Counted from the stretch's first letter, positions 25,943 to 39,868 are shown. The stretch: 64,000 nt of DNA from Albula goreensis (GCA_022829145.1 CM040749.1:20545987-20609986), one strand, 5' to 3'. Notes: generated from the letters alone by a model not told the origin. Numbers and translations: made by a program.

Positions 25943-28900
25943 ATGGCCAAGCAGTACGATGTGCTGTTCAGACTGCTGCTATTGGGAGATTCTGGGGTTG
26001 GGAAAACCTGTTTGCTGTGCAGGTTCACGGACAATGAATTTCATTCTTCTCATATTTCCACAATCGGTAAGTCATAACATTTTTTAATGTCTGTGTTAGA
26101 TAGGCTATGCATTGATTACAACTATTTTCCAGATGGTGCTACGTGTTAACTCATCCATAACAGCTACTGTGTATTCCCCGGCTGAGAAGCATCTCGTTTT
26201 GTTTTCATTTCCCTGGAATAACACACACCCTGCTTGTGTTATAGGTATTTTTCATGATTTTTATGTTCCTTAAACTAGCATTCTACTATGGTAGACAAGT
26301 ACAAGCTACTCTTACATTATATACGTTGTAAAACTGTGTTGCACTTGGGTTTAGGAACATGTATTAACACCGTGAAAAAAGGACACGTAGAATTGAACAA
26401 ATTATATAATATGTATCGTTTGTTGGCTAGCAGTACTTTCCTCTGGACTCGATCGGTGATAGAACGTTTGAGGGACGGAGCCTCACACTTTACCTGCCAT
26501 GTGCCACCAACTTGTAGGGGAGGGGAGCTTTGGAAATGAGATCCTAATTTTCCTGCGCTGTTTTACAGTCTATGCGTTGGCGGAATGACTACAGTTTTTA
26601 ACTTTTCTTCAGTCAAATTATAATATTTCTTTCAACGTAACTAAAATTAACGTAGCCCCTTTTAAACTCATGAGCTGCCATTGTCAAACATCATATGCAG
26701 TCAAAGTTTCCCAACAGGCAGGTGATGGGACTCTGGAGTAAAATGCTATCCATTAATGGAGGATCATATCAAAAGACCACATACTGTGTCCCTTGGGATT
26801 CTTCGTGACATGTCATATGAAGGGTTGATTAAAAAGAGAGGTTGAAGGTGGTTTAAGTTAATAATACTTCAGAGGTCTGTTGAAAGAGAGTAAGTATAAT
26901 TATTTTGTACTTCAGTTAGATGTTCATAAATGTGAACATAAATGTGCTACAATGTAAGGACAAAAGGGCGGCATTTAAATGGAAATGACTTTTAAAAAAC
27001 ATACATTAGATATTTGTGGAAAACATGACTGACAGCCCGTGTGACCTGACATTGTCTGGTCCTCAGTCCTTATCCTGAAAGTCTACAGTGTATGCTTGGT
27101 TCTGTTGTCACTCAGCACTTAATAATTTATTTAATAATTTAAAAGGTTTATTACACTTCACTCTTTTTGTTATACTTCACTTTTGTCTGAACTGGCTGTT
27201 GAATTTCAGGTGGGAAAATGTACATAAATAGCTGTGTCTTTCCAGGACCAGGAATGAGAACCATGGGTCTAATGGATATGCATACCATTTAATAAAGCAA
27301 CATCATGCCAAGTTTGAATGTTATGACTTTTGAATCAACAGAAAGATATTTTGAATCCAAAGGATTTATATCTGTTTTATATAATATTGCAGTTGAGCCA
27401 GAGACTAAACCTGAGGCAAAGTGGCATATTTTAGCCTAATTCATAGATCACATATCAAAGGGATATAATATGCCTACTTGCATGATGTCAGGAAGCTTGT
27501 GTCAATGTTGGATCAGTGTGACACAAGGGCAGGTGTGGCCACCGTGGGAGTGCCAGGTGGTGAAAGATAGGAAAAATACTGTAAACTGAAAGAACCAAAA
27601 CAAAAATACCCTACACTAGTTTTTTCTTCCCTTTCAGGGAGGAAAGAAATATACAAAACACAGAAATACAGAAAAGGGGCATCAACAGGAAATCACATAG
27701 CTAGCTACTTTAAAAGAAAACGGAAAAACACCCCCTTATTTCTGGCAGGTTGTACTTTCATTGGAAGGCCTAACAAAGCCAATGGCACACACTTGGGCTG
27801 ATTACAGATCCACCTAAGGTTAGCCTGCCTGTGAGTTTAGGCCATACTGTATAGGTTCTGTAGGCTCCCCAGGCTGAGCACCCTTTGCTCCTCCACCAAC
27901 ATTCTCAGCATAACAATAGCCATACCTCAATCTGGGGTATGATTGGGTCGCTTAACATGCACCAGCTTGTTTGTATGGGTCTAGCAAAAGTACTTGTTAA
28001 GTTATGATCGTTTTGTGTACCAGTGTCATGATCAAAGGCTCTTATCCTGGGCAACTTACACAGTTTACATTTCTACACTATTTACTGTATTTATTCAGCT
28101 AGACATTTACTGAAGTAATCCAGGTGAAGTACCTTGCTCAATGATACAACAGCAGTGCTCTTGCCTGGAATTGTACCCACAACCTTGATATTTCAAGCTC
28201 AAGTCCCTAACCATTATCCTGAACTGATTATCACACCTTGAGACATGCACAGTATTTTTTCCTAATCATGTAGTCCATTGTTGGAGGTATGTACAAGTAA
28301 TAGGCAAGTGATGTAGTGGGTCAGTTAGCAAAATAATGGTGATATTGCAAACTTTGTTGATTGTTGAGCATCAAGGGACATGTCTTCCAACTTGCATGGG
28401 ATAATCAGTATTCCTTTGCAATTTACCTAATTGTCATGCCTAACATTATGCGTCATATAATTATCATGTTTCACACAAAAAAAATGTTGCAAGGCCTAAA
28501 GTGCATAATGGCTGGCAACAGTAACATTATCACAATTAATTGACTATAACTTGTATGGCATAATTGATACATAAAATATGACTTAATGCTTTACACTAAC
28601 ACAAAAATATGAAAAGTAACAGTTACATGGGTCGCTAATGTATGAAAATGTAGACTTTAGAAACTTTTTAGAGCACTTTTAGAGCAGTGATGGAAGAGAT
28701 AACAATAAAGCGAAGAACAAGGGTGTAACTTTGAAACCAGGTCACTATAAATTAGGGTGATAGTGTATATGGGATTGTTTGAAGTTTTTATGTAATCCTT
28801 ATTATCTGTCTCTCTCCAGGTTTAAAATTCATAGGCCTTTTCCGTGAAAAGTAAATTGGTCAGTTTTACCCTCAATGTCAATGTGTTCAGGAACTCTGTG

Positions 28901-31900
28901 GGGACCTGAAACTCACTGAACTCTTATCTCGTGGGGAAAGGCAGGCTACTAAGTAGCTTTACTGCTGGAGCAGCCCCCTGAACAGAGTCTACTCTGCACT
29001 ATAGGGAAGGAAATGGAAACAGGAAACAGGCCAGTGCTGGCTTTTCTTCATTGACTGGACTAAAGAGCAGACAAACGCCACACTACAGTGGGTAATTAAT
29101 GTGAAGTACTTTAGAGGAGAGAGGGGGCAGGAACCAAAATAACCCATGGGTGGGATCGAATCAGGGTCCCAGAGAGAATGCCTTTCACTCTGGTTCTAAT
29201 AGTCACACTGGGTGATACATTTCTACATGAATTAATTATATTGTTCCTAATAGGGACCAAAGAAGCTGTGCCAACGACAGACAACTGAAAAGTGAATCAT
29301 GGCCGTAGGCCTGTATCCTGTGTTGAGATGATTTTTATATTAAACCTTTTAACTGAAATAGTTTTTGTTATATTTTCAGAAATAATTTTCAAGTAGAACT
29401 TGGCCCACACCTGGGACTAAACCCAGTCAGTGGAAACCAAGACAGAGACAATAGTAGAGATGGCAGTGAAAAGCTTTGGATTGTGGGAAACAAGGATACC
29501 TGGCGCAAACCTCAGTGCACAGGGAATAAAACGTGTAAGCTCCAGATGGCAGAGCTGGGTTCATACCCTGGAGGTGTGAGGCATTGGTGCTACCCACTAT
29601 GTCACTCTACTACCTGTCTCTAATCAATGTAAATGTACGTGCGGTATTAATTCCTGTCCTTCCAATATTTCCTTTTCTCTAAACTTTTTTGGGAAGCCTT
29701 ATTCCGGAGCCTCACTTTTATCATGTTAACCCTTAGGAAGGTCACAACCAATTGTGTCTAGGCAGTGATGAGTGTGGCAAGTGTAAATTGGCCTTGCGAA
29801 TGCAGGCAGCATTCAAAAATCATTGTGAAATGAAACATTTCATTAAGCATTAAATCATTTCCTAAAGACTCCTAGTTGAATTGTTGTGAAGTCCGAAAAC
29901 CATATCCCTATCAGGAACAGTTAAGCCTTCCTGTCCAGTTACTCTCTTTTTCCCTTGTATCTTTAGGAGTTGCTATGTTTGCTTTTGTAAAGCACAGTAG
30001 AGCTAATGTGTTGAGACTGCAGATTGGATTTTTTGATTGCTGTTGCTACACAGAACAGGTGTTGAAGACTGGCAGTGTGATTTAACTCTTACATGATGAA
30101 AGTGAGACTTATTAAAAAGACAGTTTCAACTGGAGTTGCACAATGCAGAGTACAGGTTTTTCCTCATATGAGCCACATAGGCCAGCCACTGGAAAAACCT
30201 GCACAGTGCGCAGACTAATTTTAGGGAAGGCATGTTGAAACTTGATGTACATCATAAGTAAAATCTCAGCCTCTAAAAAAGTGTGGCCCTCCGTTTGAAC
30301 TAATTGTTTGTGCATCAATACTCTTTGGTGAGGTAGAACACATTCTTGTGTCATTTATTTAATCCTTGAAGATGACACTTGGATGACACCAGGATATTTG
30401 AAACTTGTGTACATTTGAACCTTGAATCTGTAATGCAACAGTGGGAAAGCATGCAATTTCAATGTATACTGTGGGTGCATGATGAAGCTATTTGGCTGCC
30501 TTAAGTTTTTTTGTAAACGAAGACATCCAGTATAAAGTTGATGCATCAATGATGTTCTTTAGTTAAGTTCCCACCTCAGTGATGGACTCCAGCAGTAGTA
30601 TAAAATGGAAGATTTACATGTTGTCAGAGGGGATTCTTTCGTTCTGTGTGGTGAAATGCTTTGGCTGAATTTGCTCTAATTTCCCACGGGGATTCATGAT
30701 GCATCGATCTGCCTCTTATCGATGTCTGCTTGGAGCCGTTGGACTGTCAGCAGACCGTTTCTGCCAGCATTGACCAACTAGATTTAAAGTCGGCAGTAAA
30801 AGACCTGGGCTTTCCTGGGCCCCCTGGCAGTTACTGCTTGCCCTCAGCCTGGGACCACCAGGGATGGAAGACATACTTTACGACTGGAGCGATGAACTGA
30901 ATCCATTAAATACTGCCCTATTTCCAATGAATCACTTTGCCCAGCTCGCGCCCCTCACCGTAAGGTCTCCCAGTAATGATTTTCAGTCCTCTTCTTCCTA
31001 TTCCATTGTATAATGCTGACAATCTTACACTCTGAAATGAGAGGAAAGGATTTCATTTATACAGCATAACATTTACTCAGATTAAGGTGCAGTTGGTTGT
31101 GACAATTGTGGAGGAGTATCATGGAGCAGTGATAAATTGACCAGCTGCAGTTTGTCTGAAAACACTTTGAACATTTTCTCTTTGCTGTCTGGACAGAGTT
31201 ACAGAGCTTGTGGTCAGCAATGGCTAGTAACAGTGCCTTTTTTGTCAGACAATTTATATCAGGGTTATGATTTTTTTTAAGAACACAGAATTTGTGCATT
31301 TAATTGCAAATGACAATTATTCAATTACAATAGCAAGTGATTTTCCAGACCAAACTGCAGTTTATCCTAAAGCAAAACATGGATTCCCTCACCATTAGTC
31401 ATAAGTTCTCTATATTAAAGTATTCCTACTAATCTCCTTATCCAGCCTACTTTTGTCAGACTGTAGTGTCTGGCAGTGGAAGTGTTTAAGAATTGACTGA
31501 GTGATGGAGATGAGACTCCCCTCTCAGAGCACTGAAACAATTTTCTACTTGATGCCAGAATGAAATATGCTTGTTGGAAAATGCTGTGTGTTTAATTGGC
31601 CTCTTCATTGTGTGTTGAAAGGTAGCCAGTGAAAGGCATCTGGCTGAGATTCCAAATAGCAGCCTCCTAAATCAGATCAGCACCCACACTGTTCATATCC
31701 TCACACTCACACTCTCCTCTGTTATGTGAGTTTGGGGAGCAACAATGAGGAGTGATAACAAGAAAAGAGAGATTTTTTTTGCTCATTCAGGGAGGCTGTT
31801 GAAAATCTGAAAATTGTGGAATCATGAGAGCCTCTGCATTCGACTTGGAACCTATAATTGAAGTATGGCTGAGATAAATTAATGGCATTTTTGTTATTAA

Positions 31901-34900
31901 ATACATTATGACAGAAGGCTTCATATATTCTTGCATCACTGGCCTACTGGACAGAGCTACATTGGCAGCCTTGTTACACAGTCAACTAATTATTTTCAGA
32001 CACTATCATCCTGTCAGTATGCCTGTCTGTCCTAATCACTTTGAGGTGTTTTGACATGCGGGAAAGTCTTGACTGACATAATCCTGCCACAGACCTTCAT
32101 TGGTTTCTATGGTTTCTACAACATAATTGTGCAAGCACACTGAAAAGCTATAGTACCAACGCACCTCTCTTGTGTCCAGGGGACTTCATCAAGTGAGTTT
32201 TTTGATGAGTGAAATCCAGTGGCGAACTGTACAAGTCATACCACTGGCAACATGTAGGGAAGGCACTGAGATACTAAAACATGGATGAACATGTCTAACA
32301 ATACCTTTAAACTGTATTTTAAGGGCAATTCAGCCAACAAGAAAATACACAATAAACATGAATAGACATGCATACACTTGTTTGGATAATGCTCTTAATA
32401 AATTTATTTCAAAACAGAAGTCCAACACATTACAATTGTGGCTTTTTCCTCCCTCAAAAACTAATATTATCCAAACAAGTGAGTGCTTGCTTTTTCATTT
32501 TCAATTTGGGGCACTGATATATATATTTTTGTAATGTATATATGATGATGTGTCCCATCAGTGCTTTTTATGAGGCTCTTTAGCTCAAAAACATGTAATA
32601 ATAGAATTACAATGAAGGGTAGTATTTTCTTCTTTATCATTAATTTTGTTTTAATGGGAATAAAGCTCCCAGCCATGTGTATATTTTTAGGGGGCAGTGT
32701 GTGATAGAAAGCACCATTCATTTTGCCTGTGGGATGATGCAGGCCTTCTTGGGTTTTTTTGGAAGGATGGAAGCATTCATTAATACCTCACTTATGTTTA
32801 TTGTTCTCATGAATGAAATTCCTCTTTTGTTTGTTTACAACATATATTTTGGTAGGGTATAAAAATAGGAAAATATGTCTGTGAAATCTTTTCTTCGTCC
32901 AGGGGATGGGAAAGACAACAGACAAGTCAAAAAACAGAGATTATTATTGACATTCTTAAATCAAATAATGGGTGCAATAACTATATAAAAAAGTTAAATA
33001 TACCATTAATAGGGTAAAAATCAACTTTATGCCACTAGATTAGAACAGAGGTTAACTTGCCAGGAAGAGGACACAATAGATCTTGTCCCAATGTACATTG
33101 AGGAAGATGGTGAGAGAATTGAAACAGAATCCAAGGGTCATAGTCTGAGAATTGTTTGGTTGCTTCATGGTGTTACTAAGTCTCCATCTGTGCCAACAGG
33201 CTATCTGGAAGTAACAGAATACAACCTTTATAAAGCACCACAAAACCCATTTCAACTGCCTGGAGTGTACAAGTGCCCTCGGTGCTTTGATTTGAACTGA
33301 GTACTATGGTCAGATGAGGCCATAATTATACTTTTTGGCCATGAACACTATCAGTATGTTTGCCATTCGAATGAGGTTGCACTCAAAGTAAAGAACCTAT
33401 TACCTACCTCGAGATATGGTCATGGATTTTGGGCCTGTTTTCTTGCCATCCAATTCTGGAGCCCTTTTTAAAATCAGTGGCATCATGGCCTGTACTAAGT
33501 ACTGGGACATATTGGCCAATAACTCTGTTGTGCCTGCCAGGAGGCTGAGACTTGGCTGCAGGTGAACCTTTCAGTATGACAGGGACCCCAAATACACTAT
33601 GAAATAAACAAAGAAATGGTTTAATAAGGCTGAAAACAATGTTTTGCAATGGCCATCTCAGTCTCCAGATTTAAACCTGCTTCCAAGCCAAGGACATTGA
33701 AGATCTTAAAATCATCTTTATGGGGAAATGGTTCAAGATCCCTTCAAGTATATTGTCTAATGTATTAAACATTCTAGGTAAAGGCTTTGTGTCATTTCTC
33801 TTAGCCTGGTGAGACTACATCAAGAACTAAAAATAAGGGTGCCATAAAATTTTATACCTACAGTATGTTTTTGAAAAACAATAGAATTATGCACAATCTT
33901 AGAATAAAACAAAGTTTTCCAATATTTTTTAGCATATATGGCACTAATTATCTGTGTGTTTTGTATAGCCTTTTGTACATTGCCAATAATTTCATAGCTG
34001 ACTATGTTATATTTGACAATATATTTAATATTGCCATGCCTAAATACATGCCCCTGCATGTATATATGGAGGGCGTAGGTATTGAAAGGCTTAGCTTCTG
34101 TGGGACATAAGAAAAGGTCTCATGTTTAATTCATTCCTGTCAGCTCAAGCAGATGTCTGTTGCATTGTCATCAGCATGGCTGACGTCATGTTGAGTGTAA
34201 CAAATCCCTGATGTTCTGTGCCATGGCCATTTTACATTGTTTTCTGTATTTAATGTTCCTGTTGCATGTTTTTTTCCTTCATCTCTTCATTCCTTAATTC
34301 AGTAATTACATTTGTGTGATGCTTTGTGAGAACATAAAGGATGTTTTTAAAATGAAGGGAAACTTCTGTCCATACTGGAAATTAAGTCCAGCTGTATGTT
34401 GGACCAAAAAAGGTGGCAGTCTTGCCATTGTTAAGTGTCATCTGCAAGACTACTCATTTTGTTACGTATTACTGGTTTTCTGTGCATTCCTTTCTGCTGT
34501 AGTTAATTGTGTCTCATTTGATAACTGTACCTTTGCAAGATTAACATGAAACAATCTCTGTAACACTTTTTTGTATTTTGTTTCTTTGCTTCTTCTACAA
34601 CTGTTTCATGGGACTCAACCTCTTTATTTTAACATCCTCCTTTCAGAAAGCAGGCAAGGATGTTACAAGAACTTGATTGAGAAATCAGTTTAATCATGTC
34701 TTTTCTCAGTTGTAGCTCAGAAATGGTCACTAATTGAATAGTTCATTGCTCTGCTATCAAATGCTGCCTGTAGAGCTCTGTTGTTCTGGGACTGCAGTGT
34801 CACTGTAGATCTTTGGGTTGATACATCTTTGTCTATATGTTTTTACATCCTCCTAGTTCCCAGGCTTCTGCTAAAAAATACTGATTTCATTTACTGTAGA

Positions 34901-37900
34901 AACTGTCCGTGATTTACAGGATGCCTGCTGCGTGGTTGAAAGAGCTAACTGCTGCGTTTGGCTTGGGTCAGTGCGTATCCAGGCAACCTCTACCACTGGC
35001 AAGCACATAGAAAGTGGATTTTTCAGTTCATTGTTGGTTTCAGGCCCTGGGCAATAATATTTCTTTAAAGCCAGTGATGGGTTTCCCACATGTCTCTTTG
35101 AATGCACTCCTGTCAGAGAAGGTTGAATAATTGTTTCAATGACCTCTTGCTCTAGAGTAGAGAGCTGCAGCTCTGACCTTGTTTTGAAATTCATTCTATC
35201 AAATATCTTGAATGTGTCCTGCTTCCTTTTTTTGTCTTTCTTGGGCTTCTTTGATTAAAAGGCCAAAGCTCATTCAGCAGGCTGCCCTATTTTAATAGTG
35301 TTATGGCTGAATGGCCGATGTCCAGATGATGACAGTATCTAATTTAGAGGCTTGTTTTTATTCCATAGCTTCTTCTTCAGACTCAGTCTTGAACTCTACA
35401 GGGCATTAGTGTTTTTGTTTACATTGTGGGCACAACTAAACAAGGATTCCCTTCTCCACAGCTGTCAGGGGGTTTTCACCACTTAGTTGCACCAGCAATA
35501 TTATTCAAAAGTAGGTCTTACTCAGCCAATTTCCTGACCCTCACACAACAGCCTAAGCTAGCAATGTCTTAAATGTCCCTCAGTTTAGGGATTAATTTAA
35601 TTGCTACTGACATTGTTTTGGTACTGAAAATGTTGAAATTTGTGTTGAAGTGATGCATGGCCAAAACATATACATATATCTCCACTTCTCCAGTGTACCA
35701 CATCTTGTTCGCAGTTCACAGAAGGGAATCATTTCCATGGCAACTGTTTAAAGCAAAGGGAGAGTGGAGCTATGGTAGCCATCTTGATTGTAACCCTTTA
35801 TTTTACAGTCAGAATGAATACATTTTGTGGTGGAGATATGCTGATCAGTGATGCATGTTATTGATTCAGATAATGTGGAATGAAATTAAATTGCAAATGT
35901 TGGGCTTCCTTTTGATATCTGCAGTTCAGGTTGAATGCATGTGTGAACAGAGTAGTTGATTGCCAAGATTGCAAAGCGAGTGAGGAAAATGACTAATACT
36001 CTATTGAGTTTGTTTTGTCTTTTTATCCATAGGATGACTAAGGTGCAGTTATTCTTTTCTTTCAGGTGTTGATTTCAAAATGAAGACATTAGAAATAGAT
36101 GGCATCAAAGTACGAATACAGATATGGTGAGTGAATGATGAATTCGGATTTAAATGCTGAAGACCTTTGACAACCTTTTATACTTGTAGTGCTGTCAAAA
36201 ACATGATTTTCTGTGCACTGTGTTCACTTGACAAACCATAAGGCCAACCATGAATAGCTCTTCCACTAATTTGTACTGGGGGACATTTGGGAGTCAGAAT
36301 CCAGTACTGGAGGGCTTCGGCATCTGCTGTTTTTTCTAGCCAACTGACTGAAACTCTCCTTATTGGCAACACCATGGCCCATAGTGCATCACTCCATAAG
36401 ACTTCTGGCTACAGCTAGCACCAGCATACTCAGGATTAAAAGTTACCTGTGGGATATAACCTAGCTCTGATGAACTGTTCTTTAGCCCGAAGTATCATCC
36501 AAAGTTCAAATCTTGTGGTCAGTCTCGGAGCTATTGTGTAGCAGGGTGGTTGTTACCACAATGAAAAGTGAAACTTATTGTAACTTTGAGGGTGAATGAT
36601 CTGTTGCTCTGTGTCCATTTCCACCAGGGATACAGCCGGCCAGGAGAGATACCAGACCATCACCAAGCAGTACTACAGACGTGCACAAGTAAGTTGTCTC
36701 CACATTCCTTTTTTTATGTCTGCTTCAAAACATTTCACTATCTGCTCTGCAAACACTAGCAGACATGAATGCTGAATCAACTAAAAATAAAAGGGAAGTA
36801 CTTTTCTGTGTTATGGCTAATGAACTAAATGTGCTTTTCAGGGTAAAGGCTACATACACTTACTACAGGAATCATTTCCATAGTTGTGTTTCTCAGTTTA
36901 AGTTATCTTGCTTAATTATCATGTTAGTATTTTCCAGCTGTAAGAATGAGTAGATTTGGTGTTTGTACAGTTTTCATATTATGGTTTGGTCCATTAGTTG
37001 ATGGCATGGAATGCTAGGCAGCACATGAGAGGGATAGGGGCTTTGGGTTCTTCACTTTTAAGCATTGGGAACTGTAAGAGAACAGTAGTAATTCCACATT
37101 GGAGATTTGAAGCCAATCTTCAGTTGCAGAAATCAGTTCTCCATCCTCTACTTAACACAAATTTCCCTGCATCCCCTGCTACATCTGTTATCTCCTCACC
37201 CAGGAATGTCTTCAACACATGGGGCTGGAACCATTAACAGTGATCCTGATAGCGTCTCTCTCCTTTTTCCACCCACTAGGGGATCTTCCTGGTGTATGAC
37301 ATCACCAGTGAGCGCTCTTTTCAGCACATTATGAAGTGGGCCAGCGATGTGGATGAGGTGAGGACTGTGCTCCTGCTGCTCAACATGTTTCAGAAAGGTC
37401 TAGAAGCAGCTCACCTGTTCCCCAGCAGCACAGACAAACATTTTGATGTACATTTACATTTATTCATTTTGCAGATGCTTTTATCTTTTTGTCAGTGTAA
37501 ATACAGGAAAGTGTATTATTTAACCATTGCTACAGCAGTTCAAAGCTAAAAAGAAAGTCTATGTAATAGTCATAGTAATAAACATAGCACAGCCAAGTAA
37601 ACATAGTATAAAGCCAAGTAATAAATATAATACAACATCCAAGCGTCAAGTGTCACAAATGGGTACAACAAGTGATCAACGGGGATATGATGGTTAGACC
37701 AGGTATAGTCTGAAGAGATGGGTCTTTAGACTTGGAAGGTGTGCAACAATTGACTAGTCCATAGTGGGACAGGGAGTTTGTTCCACCACTGGGAAGCCAA
37801 CGTGGAGAAACAATGCAGACCTGATGCACGGGAACCATTTTCTCTCAGTGAAGGAAGTGCAAGACGTCCTGTCCTGCAGATTGGAGTGGTCAGGCCAGCT

Positions 37901-39868
37901 TGTTTGACTGGATGGAGGTTCTGGAGGTAGGTAGGGGTCGTCTGGTTAGCTTCAGCATAGGCAAGGGTCAGTGTTTTGAATCTGATCCTGGCAGCTACTG
38001 GCAGCCAGTGGAGAGACTTGAACAGAGGGGTGCCATGGGAATCCTTAGGGAGGCTGAACACCAGGCGAGGAGCTGCATTCTGGATCCGCTGTAGAGGCTT
38101 TGTGGTGCAGGCTGGTAGTCCTGAGAGGAGGGAGTTGCAATTTTCTTAAGCAAGAGAGCACCATGGACTGGATTAGTAGCTGTTTAGTAGATCTGCCTGA
38201 TGTTATAAAGAAACAGAAACAGCAGGACCATGCCATACGGGAGATCCTTGAAGTCCAGTTTATCATCAAGGATGACACCCATGTTTCTCGCTGAGCGGGT
38301 GGCTTCCACTTCTGTCCCATCGATGGTGATGGAGAACTCTTGTAGTGGGGAGGACTTGGCTGGGATAAAGAGCAGTTCTGTCTTTTTGAGGTTCAACTTC
38401 AGGTGGCTGGAGGACATCCATGTGGAGATGTTCATCAGGCATGCCGAAATTCTCTCGCTGACCTGGGGGGTGAAGGGTGGGAAAGAGAAAAAGAGTTGTG
38501 TGTCATCAGCATAACAGTGATATGAGAAATCACATGCTTTGATTGCTGAGCCAAGTGCCCTGGTGTAGATAGAGAAGAGAAGGGGACCCAGCACTGATCC
38601 CTGTGGGACTCCTGTAATGAGGGGTGAGGTGTGGAGGTGGAACCTTTTTAGAAGGTCCACCTCCACACGTGGACCTTCAGGTTCAGGTCCTACGAGTCAG
38701 GTAGGACCTGAACCATGAGAGGGCAGTCCCAGAGGTGCCCATCTTAACCAGTGTGGAGATCAGGAGTTGATGTATGTGTTAATCTGTGATCAGATCAGCT
38801 GCACCTGCCAATATAAATTCTTTTACAATGACCATATTCCTCTGTACTTTGTTTTTCTATGTTGTTTTTTTTTTTCAGTTTAAACCATTTTGATCCTGAT
38901 TTGACATGAGTACCTTATATGTTTTCCTGTTGCACTTGCTTTTGCCTGTTCATTGAGCCTAATTTCCTGAGCTGTTGTCCCTGACCCCAGCATCTCTCCC
39001 ATGTCTCTATGTCTCAGTACGCTCCCAACAAGGTGCAGAAGATCCTCATTGGGAACAAGTCTGATGAGGAGCAGAAGAGACAGGTGCCCAAAATGCAGGG
39101 TGACAAGGTAGGTTAATCTGTTCATTAGCTTAGAGACTGTAATTGTGTGTCTGCGTGCGTCTCTGTGTCTGCGCGTGACTGTGTGTGTCCCTGTGTCTAT
39201 ACGGTTATATGATTATGGATGAAGCACAGCTTGATATTTCATACCCTCCACTAGATAGGGTATGAACATATTTCACACTGGTAGTTAGAAGTAATTCTTC
39301 TAACTGCCATAATCTGTACAATAGGTAGTGATGACCTGTTTGATAATGGTATTGTAAGAGGAGGAACATTAATCTGTGTTTAAGGTGAAGGTATGCCTAG
39401 ATGACTACACAATGAAAACAGTGAAACTCACATCTCTTCCATTTCAGTTCATTAAAAACATTGTTTTTTTACAGCTTGCAAAAACGTATGGAATGGACTT
39501 CTTTGAGACAAGTGCCTGTACAAATTATAACATTAAAGAGGTCAGTTGATGTCCCTTCACTGGAATTCTGCTTTACTCTGCTTTCACCAGCCACCCTTCC
39601 AAATTGTGTATTTTTACATCTGCTATAACCAATAGCAGACACACTGTGTTTGAGGCTGAGCATACCTGATGATTGATTACTCTCCTGTGTTTCCACCTCT
39701 CTCCCCCAGTCTTTCACCCGGCTGACAGAGCTGGTCCTACAGGCCAACAGAAAGGATCTGGATGGCCTTCGGGTGTCCATCAATGAGGATCTTGGCATCG
39801 CTGACTTGGAAGATGAAGAGGGCCAGAGCAACAGCACTGCCAACACTCCCAAATCCTGCTGGTGTTAG
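25943..39868 (+). CDS. rab15: Ras-related small GTPase RAB15
   Basis: Rab GTPase of endosomal recycling, membrane-attached through its prenylated C-terminus. Exons: 25943-26066, 36066-36126, 36628-36688, 37280-37357, 39018-39107, 39475-39540, 39710-39868; GT-AG borders, phases agree, 212 residues, the same length as human RAB15. Seen: P-loop GDSGVGKT (15-22); switch I with T40 in STIGVDF; DTAGQE (63-68); NKSD guanine motif (121-124); TSAC (150-153). The C-terminus is acidic and variable and ends in CWC, a Cys-X-Cys signal for double geranylgeranylation by Rab geranylgeranyltransferase. The stretch [20 protein letters not shown] is almost identical to human RAB15. Intron 1 is 10 kb; intron 4 carries a LINE fragment. 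Confidence 0.98.
28025..28245. repeat. Interspersed fish repeat (degraded)
   Basis: The stretch contains the sequence order familiar from a common fish repeat. It runs from 'CTTATCCTGGGCAACTTACA' through 'TTTATTCAGCTAGACATTTA' and 'AAGTACCTTGCTCAATG' to 'ACAACAGCAGTGCTC' and 'TGTACCCACAACC'. I recognise it from memory of the family, not from a search; it is old and has no open frame. Confidence 0.5.
32375..32481. mobile_element. 107-bp element with perfect 16-bp terminal inverted repeats
   Basis: CACTTGTTTGGATAAT (32375-32390) is the exact inverse complement of ATTATCCAAACAAGTG (32466-32481). The 75 bases between are AT-rich and have no open frame. The layout is that of a very short MITE or a deleted DNA transposon. 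No target-site duplication is evident and the family is unknown. Confidence 0.55.
33050..33870 (+). mobile_element. Decayed Tc1/mariner-like DNA transposon
   Basis: Plus-strand sequence resembles the Tc1 transposase gene in order. There is a helix-turn-helix part near 33140-33190 (GGTCATAGTCTGAG ... TTACTAAGTCTCCATC). The first catalytic Asp region is at about 33304-33355 (frame reads LWSDEA...LFGHEH), with [10 protein letters not shown] near 33420-33450. Near 33640-33675 comes the family hallmark 'TTTTGCAATGGCCATCTCAG' followed by TCTCCAGATTTAAACC. The right end has AATAAGGGTGCCATAAAATT, as at Tc1 ends. Several frameshifts and stops break the frame, so it is inactive. The exact ends and inverted repeats were not located. 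Confidence 0.75.
37446..38772 (-). mobile_element. 5'-truncated L2-type LINE in rab15 intron 4
   Basis: Minus-strand non-LTR retrotransposon fragment. From its 5' side it codes [19 protein letters not shown] (about 38770-38690), then [16 protein letters not shown] and the reverse-transcriptase active site CYADDTQLF (about 38510). Next come [13 protein letters not shown] and, near 37990, [19 protein letters not shown], the usual L2-clade C-terminal stretch. The 3' end at about 37446-37490 reads (minus strand) GCATCTGCAAAATGAATAAA then TGTAAATGTA, a tail common to fish L2 elements. The N-terminal endonuclease and the first part of the RT are missing, as expected from 5' truncation. Frameshifts near 38620-38690 show it is dead. 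Confidence 0.85.

Larger units (their letters stand above)
26067..36065 (+). other. rab15 intron 1 (10 kb)
   Basis: No coding exon was found inside. Recognised contents: an interspersed repeat at 28025-28245, a 107-bp inverted-repeat element at 32375-32481 and a decayed Tc1-like transposon at about 33050-33870. Stretches 30600-31000 and 31440-31740 have less simple sequence than their surroundings and might be conserved regulatory DNA, but this cannot be judged from one genome. Near 29150-29640 are several fragments with tRNA B-box-like words (GATCGAATC, GGTTCATACCC), perhaps old SINE remnants. Confidence 0.5.
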
